Origin: Mucidula mucida
Lineage: Eukaryota; Basidiomycota; Agaricomycetes; Agaricales; Physalacriaceae
Direction of reading: 5' to 3'
Assembly (NCBI GenBank): GCA_015501055.1
Contig: JADNYV010000217.1
Coordinates: 1-59,815 of the forward strand
Length of the DNA: 59,815 nucleotides
In this document: positions 55,146 to 59,815 of the stretch, one piece after another
Layout: each line of letters opens with the position of its first letter
Numbering within the stretch: the first letter of the stretch is position 1
Notes under the pieces: generated by a model
Seen by the model: only the letters and a program-made list of their open reading frames with translations
What the model was told of the DNA's origin: nothing
Database searches by the model: none
Program-made: the position numbers and the translations under genes

Positions 55146-56070
55146 CTACTGCGGGAGCTTCGCAAAACCCAACTCTTCGGCCAACTTCTTCTTCTCCTCG
55201 TCATTCATTTCGGTCCATAAACCCCGAATCGTCTGGGGTCGACCCTTCTTCGGACAGAACCTGCTGACATGGCCGTGTTCGCCACAGCTGAAGCAGAGTC
55301 CCTTCGACGTGCATTGTCGATGTCCATCGGCCTGCCGGCTCCTCCATAGGTAACACCGGTGGCATCTCGTCGTGTGATCGGCGTTGGGGTGGGTTCGTAG
55401 GATTGCTCTCGATGTAGCCCCTGCGGAGCTTGAGGCCGGGACTGCATGCCGGACCTCTTGCTCGCCGCCCGCCTTCTCCACAGCTGATCGATCTGAAGAT
55501 CTGTGCCTTCCAATCCTTGTACTTCTCTGGCAACCCGTCTCGGCTGCCATAGATCTGGTCGATGATCTTCTCGTTGACATTGGTCTCGAGAAGTCGCACG
55601 ACAAATGCGTCATCCTTCGAGTATCCTGCCTGAGTGAGCAGGACCTCGAACTTCTGAAAGAAATCTTGAGCGGTGTCTTGCCCCTGGCGCAACCGCTTCG
55701 ATCTGATCTTGCGCGTCTCGCGCGAGGTTGGAATCCACAAATCGCTCCTTCAAGTCTTCCTTGAACTCCGTCCAAGAGACTGTCCATTCCTCTTCTTCCT
55801 CATCGAAGTTCTGGTCCGAGTAGTTCTGGACCCATGCATCTACGTGATCTCCTCGGATGTAGGAGAGAACAACATCATCCTTTCGGAGTCCGATGTGAGG
55901 TTGTTCTTCTTGTCACGGATGTATGTGAACATCGATCGCCACCAGCTCTTGTACTTGGACTTGTCCCCGTCATAGTCATAAGGCTTGTTGACAAGGGATC
56001 GGCCTTTGGTTTCGTCATTGGCGTGATGAGCGGGTGTGTGATGAGCGGCTTCGGGTGCTTCGTTGGACAT
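55146..56070 (-). pseudogene. gag of element B, broken
   Basis: Starts MSNEAPEAAHHTPAHHANDE at 56070. The capsid region matches piece A but shifts frame at about 55860 (ERMMLF in place of ERIDVVLSYI), then again near 55700 and 55510. The nucleocapsid carries one CCHC knuckle (CFSCGEHGHVSRFC, about 55258-55299) that is absent from piece A. Confidence 0.85.
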
Positions 56071-56660
56071 GATGGATCGGGTGATGGATCGGAGAGTGAA
56101 AGGGTGAAAGTGGGGATATGGGTGATGCGGATTTGGATGAAACGGGTGAGGGAATAGAGGTTTGGATGAATAGGGAGGGATGCCTAGATCTGAAATAGAA
56201 TCCAGGACTTGGTAGGGTGGGGAATGATGGTGTGTATGTAAGGTAAGTAAAGTAGGTAGGTATGTAACTGTCTACGCTATTTTACCGACTACTGACTACG
56301 TATCTACGGAGCCCAAGAGCTCGTCACAAGTTCGCAATTGCCCAGCCGACGTCCCTCTGGTGTGAGGTAAGCCGAAGTTTTCCTGGGAACGGGGGTGACC
56401 CGTAAACAGCGCCCACTGAAGTGCAACTGCCAAAAGTTCGTTCTCGTGAGAGCGGCTACTTCCAGCACCCGAGGCAGTTATCTCTAACTGTTAGCCGGCG
56501 CTACTGGGACCAATACACACGTATGCGGACGTGCGCTGGGATTAGGAATCCGTCGATCTGTAAACAGGAAAGGGAATGGGGAATGTGTGATGATCAAACA
56601 GCAAGTGCTGATCGACGATCAGGGATGTGTGGTAGGTGGTAGAAAGTAGTTCCGATCTTC
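56071..56660 (-). other. 5' leader of element B with primer site
   Basis: A 590-nt untranslated leader matching 49512-50109 of piece A. The putative self-primer site lies at 56647-56658, two bases inside the LTR boundary. Confidence 0.75.
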
Positions 56661-57183
56661 TGTTAGCGACTGACTAAGCCACGAGACTCAACCAGGTACC
56701 ACAGCAAGAACTAAGGAAGAAAGCGTTCGCGTTCGTAAGACTAGGCTAGGCCAGGTGTATAAACGAGATCGGAACTAAAGTACAATGATACTACACTACT
56801 GCTTATATACTAGTAAGTCTGTGTTTGAGACTCCTTGTCCATACGCGTTTCCACTAGGGATGCTCCACGCCCTTGACCCAGTGTTGTATGCTACTAGTCC
56901 GTGAAACCATTAAATACGAGTGGTAACTGCATGTAAGTAATAATACTGAAACGACCATGTGTGCTACGAGTGTCGGCGGTGTGTATACAATAGGGAGTCC
57001 ATGAGGTATCGGCATGTATGATGTCATCCATGTGTTGGCGTGTGTCCGACATGAGTACGGCTTCGGTAATGAAAAGGGTATGATCGGTGACGAAACAGAT
57101 GATGAAACGTCCGTTGGTTGATAAGACAAGCCCCGATAAGATATGATAAGATTGAAAATGTGAAAATATGGCGATTCATAACA
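56661..57183 (-). repeat. 5' LTR of element B
   Basis: A 523-bp LTR, minus orientation. It is followed to the right directly by internal pol sequence of another copy (57184 onward), with no polypurine tract, so it is not the 3' LTR of that fragment. Confidence 0.92.
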
Positions 57184-59815
57184 GTATTCAGGACGTCTGG
57201 CTGATTCCTGGCCACCAATAGGTGTGTGTATCACTTGAGAGTCTTGTATTGTCCGGATGCCCTGCAAGCTGTGTGTCATGGTGCATTCCAACAACTTTTC
57301 CCCGCAATTCCTTGTCCTTCGGTATGTAATACGATCTTTCCACATAATAAGTCCATTTTCCTTCTCTTCCCATCCTTTTTCTTTGTTTTCTAATGCTTTT
57401 GTACGTATCTGTCTTGTTTCTTTTCTTTGTTTGATTTTGTTAAGTAATTCGTCCTCGGTGTAGCTACTGTATGTAAAGAAAATTGAATTTGTGAATAAAA
57501 AACTCTGGCTTAGCAAAACAAGTTTTCGTTATCTTTTTCCCCCTTCTCAAGGCCTGTCATCCTTGACAAGGCATCAGCTTTCCCCATTGTCTTGCCCGGC
57601 TTGTGAATCATCTGTATGTCATACTCCGCTAACTCCGTAACCCATCTCGCCTGCCTCCGATTCAACTTCTGTGGCTTCCGAAGTACTGGAGGTTTTGATG
57701 ATCGGTAAACACCTCCACCGTTTCCTTTGCTCCAAGGAGATATTGTCTCCAGTCGTCAATCGAGTCCATAATAGCCATCATCTCTTTGTCGTAGATCTCA
57801 TAATTGCGCTCTACTTCGTTCAGCGCGCGAGACCGAAAGGCTACTGGTCTCCATTTTCCGTCAACCAACTGGGAAAGAACCGCCCCGTTCGCATAGTTTG
57901 AGGAGTCTGCCTCAACTCAAAACTTGCCGTCGTCGCGTGGTACGATCAGAACGGGTTCTTCCGTCATTCTCCGTTTCAACTCCTCAAACGCCTCGTGCTG
58001 CTCCATGCCCCAAACCCACTCGCCCTTCCCGGTTAGCGATGTCAATGGCTTGCTACTCCCGCAAATCCCGGATGAAACGTCGGTAGAAGTTGCAGAAGCC
58101 CAGGAATGACTGTACTTCCTTCTTCTTCGTCGGCTCCTTCCATTCCTTCACTACGGCCACTTTTGCCGGATCCATCTTCACTTCTCCTCCTCCAACAATA
58201 ACTCCCAAGTAATCTACAGTATGTGCCTCAAAACTACATTTCTCGGGTTTTAAATACAACTTATTTACTCGCAATATCTCTATACTTGTCGTACAATATG
58301 CCTATGTTCTTCCAATGTGTTCGTAAAAATAAGTATGTCGTCTAGGTAAACTATAACATGTCCTTCATCGATCAACTCCTTCAGAATGTGATTCATGAAC
58401 GATTGGAACGTTGCCGGCGAGTTTGTAAGTCCGAAGAACATGACTGAGGGTCGAACAGGCCTCGGTTTGTTCTAAACGCCGCTTTCCACTCATCACCTTC
58501 TTTGATCCGGATGTTATTGTAACCCCATCGGACATCCATCTTCGTGAAAACCTTTGCTCCCTTCAACTTGTCGATAAGCTCCTGGATCAACGGCAAGGGG
58601 TATCGGTTCTTGATTGTCATGTCGTTCAACTTCCGATAATCCTGCACTGGCCGAAGGCTTCCGTCCTTCTTCTTGACAAAGAAGAATGGTGAGCCATGGG
58701 TGAGATTGATGGCCGTATGCGTCCCGTGCGTATGTTTTCCTCCAAGAACTCGTCTAACGCCTTCTGCTCGGATGGGCTAAGGGGATAAACCTTACAGTCA
58801 ACCGGTTTGGAACCAGGCGTAAGTTCTATCGCGTGATCCCAGGGTCTTCGCTCCGGTAACTTGTCAAAGTCCGCCTTGCTAAATACATCGGAGAATTCCT
58901 CAATGTAAGGTGCAGCAGCGGATGAAGGCTGTTGTGATCTCAGCTTTTCACCGCTTTTGCGATAGTTGTCCCAGTCCATCCAGAACAAACGCTCTCCCTC
59001 TTCCAACTTCTCTTCTACGTCTTCTCCTTCATCTTCCGGCGAGTTATACTCGGGTAGTAGCCGCAACGGTCTGGGCATCGATCAAAAGACAACGTGGATT
59101 CCGTCCAGTTGATCGTGGGGTTGTGATATCGTAACCAATCTAGCCCCAAAAAGATGCTTGTTTTGCCAAGATTGGTGACGGCCAACTCAATCTTTTCTGC
59201 GTGATCACCGATCTTCATCCGGACCTCCACAAAGCCTTCGATTGCTCCTCCCTGTTTAGGGTTCCATCCGCATTGTAGACAGGGAGCTTGACCGGTAACT
59301 CCTTGATCGGGAGTCCGTTCTTCTCGACGAATTCTTTATTGACACAAGAACCCGTTGCTCCACTGTCAAGAAGGGCACTCGTTTCCCATTCAGAGCCTGT
59401 GTGTACGCTCTCTATGGTTACTCGGAGTTTCATGTCCTGCCCCTTTGTTCCCCGGATGTACTTCCTGACTTTTTCAACTCGTCACAACTTCCACCGCAGC
59501 TTCCTTTGTCAACGCTCTGATCGCCATCACCTTCTCCTCCGTCGCTTCTCTCTCTCTCCGCTCCGGCATCCATGCTCTCAAAATTCCCACTGCTCTCGAC
59601 ACGTCATCCTCTCTTAGCCGTTGTGCGATCCACTCGGGCGTATTTGGCTCAAATCTTTCTTTCGCAGGTTTTGGTGGTAAAGTCGTCATGATATTTTAGA
59701 TGTTTCAGTACCCGTACTGTAAATAGATTCTGCATCTGACGACCCTTTCCTTGATGACTGCTCCGGCAGGACTGCGTCTACTGCGGGAGCTTCGCAAACC
59801 CAACTCTTCGGCCAG
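57184..59815 (-). pseudogene. internal fragment of a third retroelement copy, piece C
   Basis: Minus-strand pol/gag DNA paralleling 52554-55170 of element B. It includes zinc-finger histidines (MHHDTQLAGH), RNase H (57662-57868), RT connection (58053-58274), YLDD near 58338-58349, RT palm (58393-58647), RT N-terminus with [20 protein letters not shown] (58626-59078), protease LLDSGATGSCVNKEF (59215-59433) and the gag/protease junction to the window end. It lacks the integrase, chromodomain, polypurine tract and 3' LTR; its gag and 5' LTR presumably lie beyond the window. Many indels break the frame. Confidence 0.88.

Larger units (their letters stand above)
50706..57183 (-). mobile_element. 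near-complete chromodomain Ty3/Gypsy retrotransposon, element B
   Basis: A 6.5-kb minus-strand element: 5' LTR 57183-56661, primer site, leader, gag, protease, reverse transcriptase, RNase H, integrase with C-terminal chromodomain, polypurine tract (AAGGAGGGGGTGA, 51246-51234) and 3' LTR 51233-50706. The order PR-RT-RH-IN defines Ty3/Gypsy, and the chromodomain places it among chromoviruses. The reading frame is broken at several points. The LTRs differ by several small indels (528 against 523 bp), so it is not a fresh insertion. Flanking 5-mers (TGGAG left, GTATT right) do not match, so there is no target-site duplication. Confidence 0.9.

Overview
The window looks like nuclear DNA of a filamentous basidiomycete, most likely an Agaricomycete. 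Genes are cut by many introns of about 45-60 nt with GT(A/G)NGT donors and a CTAAC/CTAAT-like branch point. The families present (F-box/LRR proteins, a DUF6534-type membrane protein, SnoaL/NTF2-like proteins, a three-repeat Myb factor, a GPR1/FUN34/YaaH transporter) are the usual Agaricomycete repertoire, and the tRNA genes carry introns just 3' of the anticodon. I reconstructed exons by hand from splice signals and reading frame. Coordinates are firm where frames join cleanly and weaker where stated.

Layout. 0.1-9.8 kb: an F-box gene, a small family of three SnoaL/NTF2-like genes (two intact on the minus strand, one decayed on the plus strand and broken by a tandem duplication plus a MITE), a coiled-coil membrane protein, and a small secreted protein built of two repeats. 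10-12.2 kb: gene-poor DNA with CACGGTAGCGG-type repeats. 12.9-16.1 kb: a coiled-coil pseudogene and an alpha/beta hydrolase gene, an inverted copy of the pair at 29.6-32.8 kb. 16.7-21.6 kb: an intact aldehyde dehydrogenase gene between tRNA-Asp genes, one of them in a decaying tandem duplication. 22-27 kb: DUF6534-like protein, short-chain dehydrogenase, F-box/LRR protein. 28.3-29.7 kb: a broken secreted ADP-ribosyltransferase-like gene. 32.9-36 kb: a Myb factor and a tail-anchored coiled-coil protein. 36.3-38.8 kb: a decayed large secreted Ser/Ala-rich protein. 40-49 kb: four tRNA-Phe genes and one truncated copy, a tRNA-Gln, a frameshifted F-box gene, the acetate-transporter-family gene, and a Rab7-like GTPase with a large Ser-rich insertion.

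49.0 kb to the end is retrotransposon: at least three pieces of one chromodomain-bearing Ty3/Gypsy family. They are a 5' LTR with a gag fragment (plus strand), an almost full-length minus-strand element with both LTRs, and a minus-strand internal fragment that runs off the window. The LTR/primer-site arrangement suggests Tf1-like self-priming, and one LTR begins 16 bp upstream of a tRNA-Phe gene.

The genes do not form an obvious pathway cluster. The main story is genome dynamics: duplication, decay, transposon insertion and a high density of tRNA genes.
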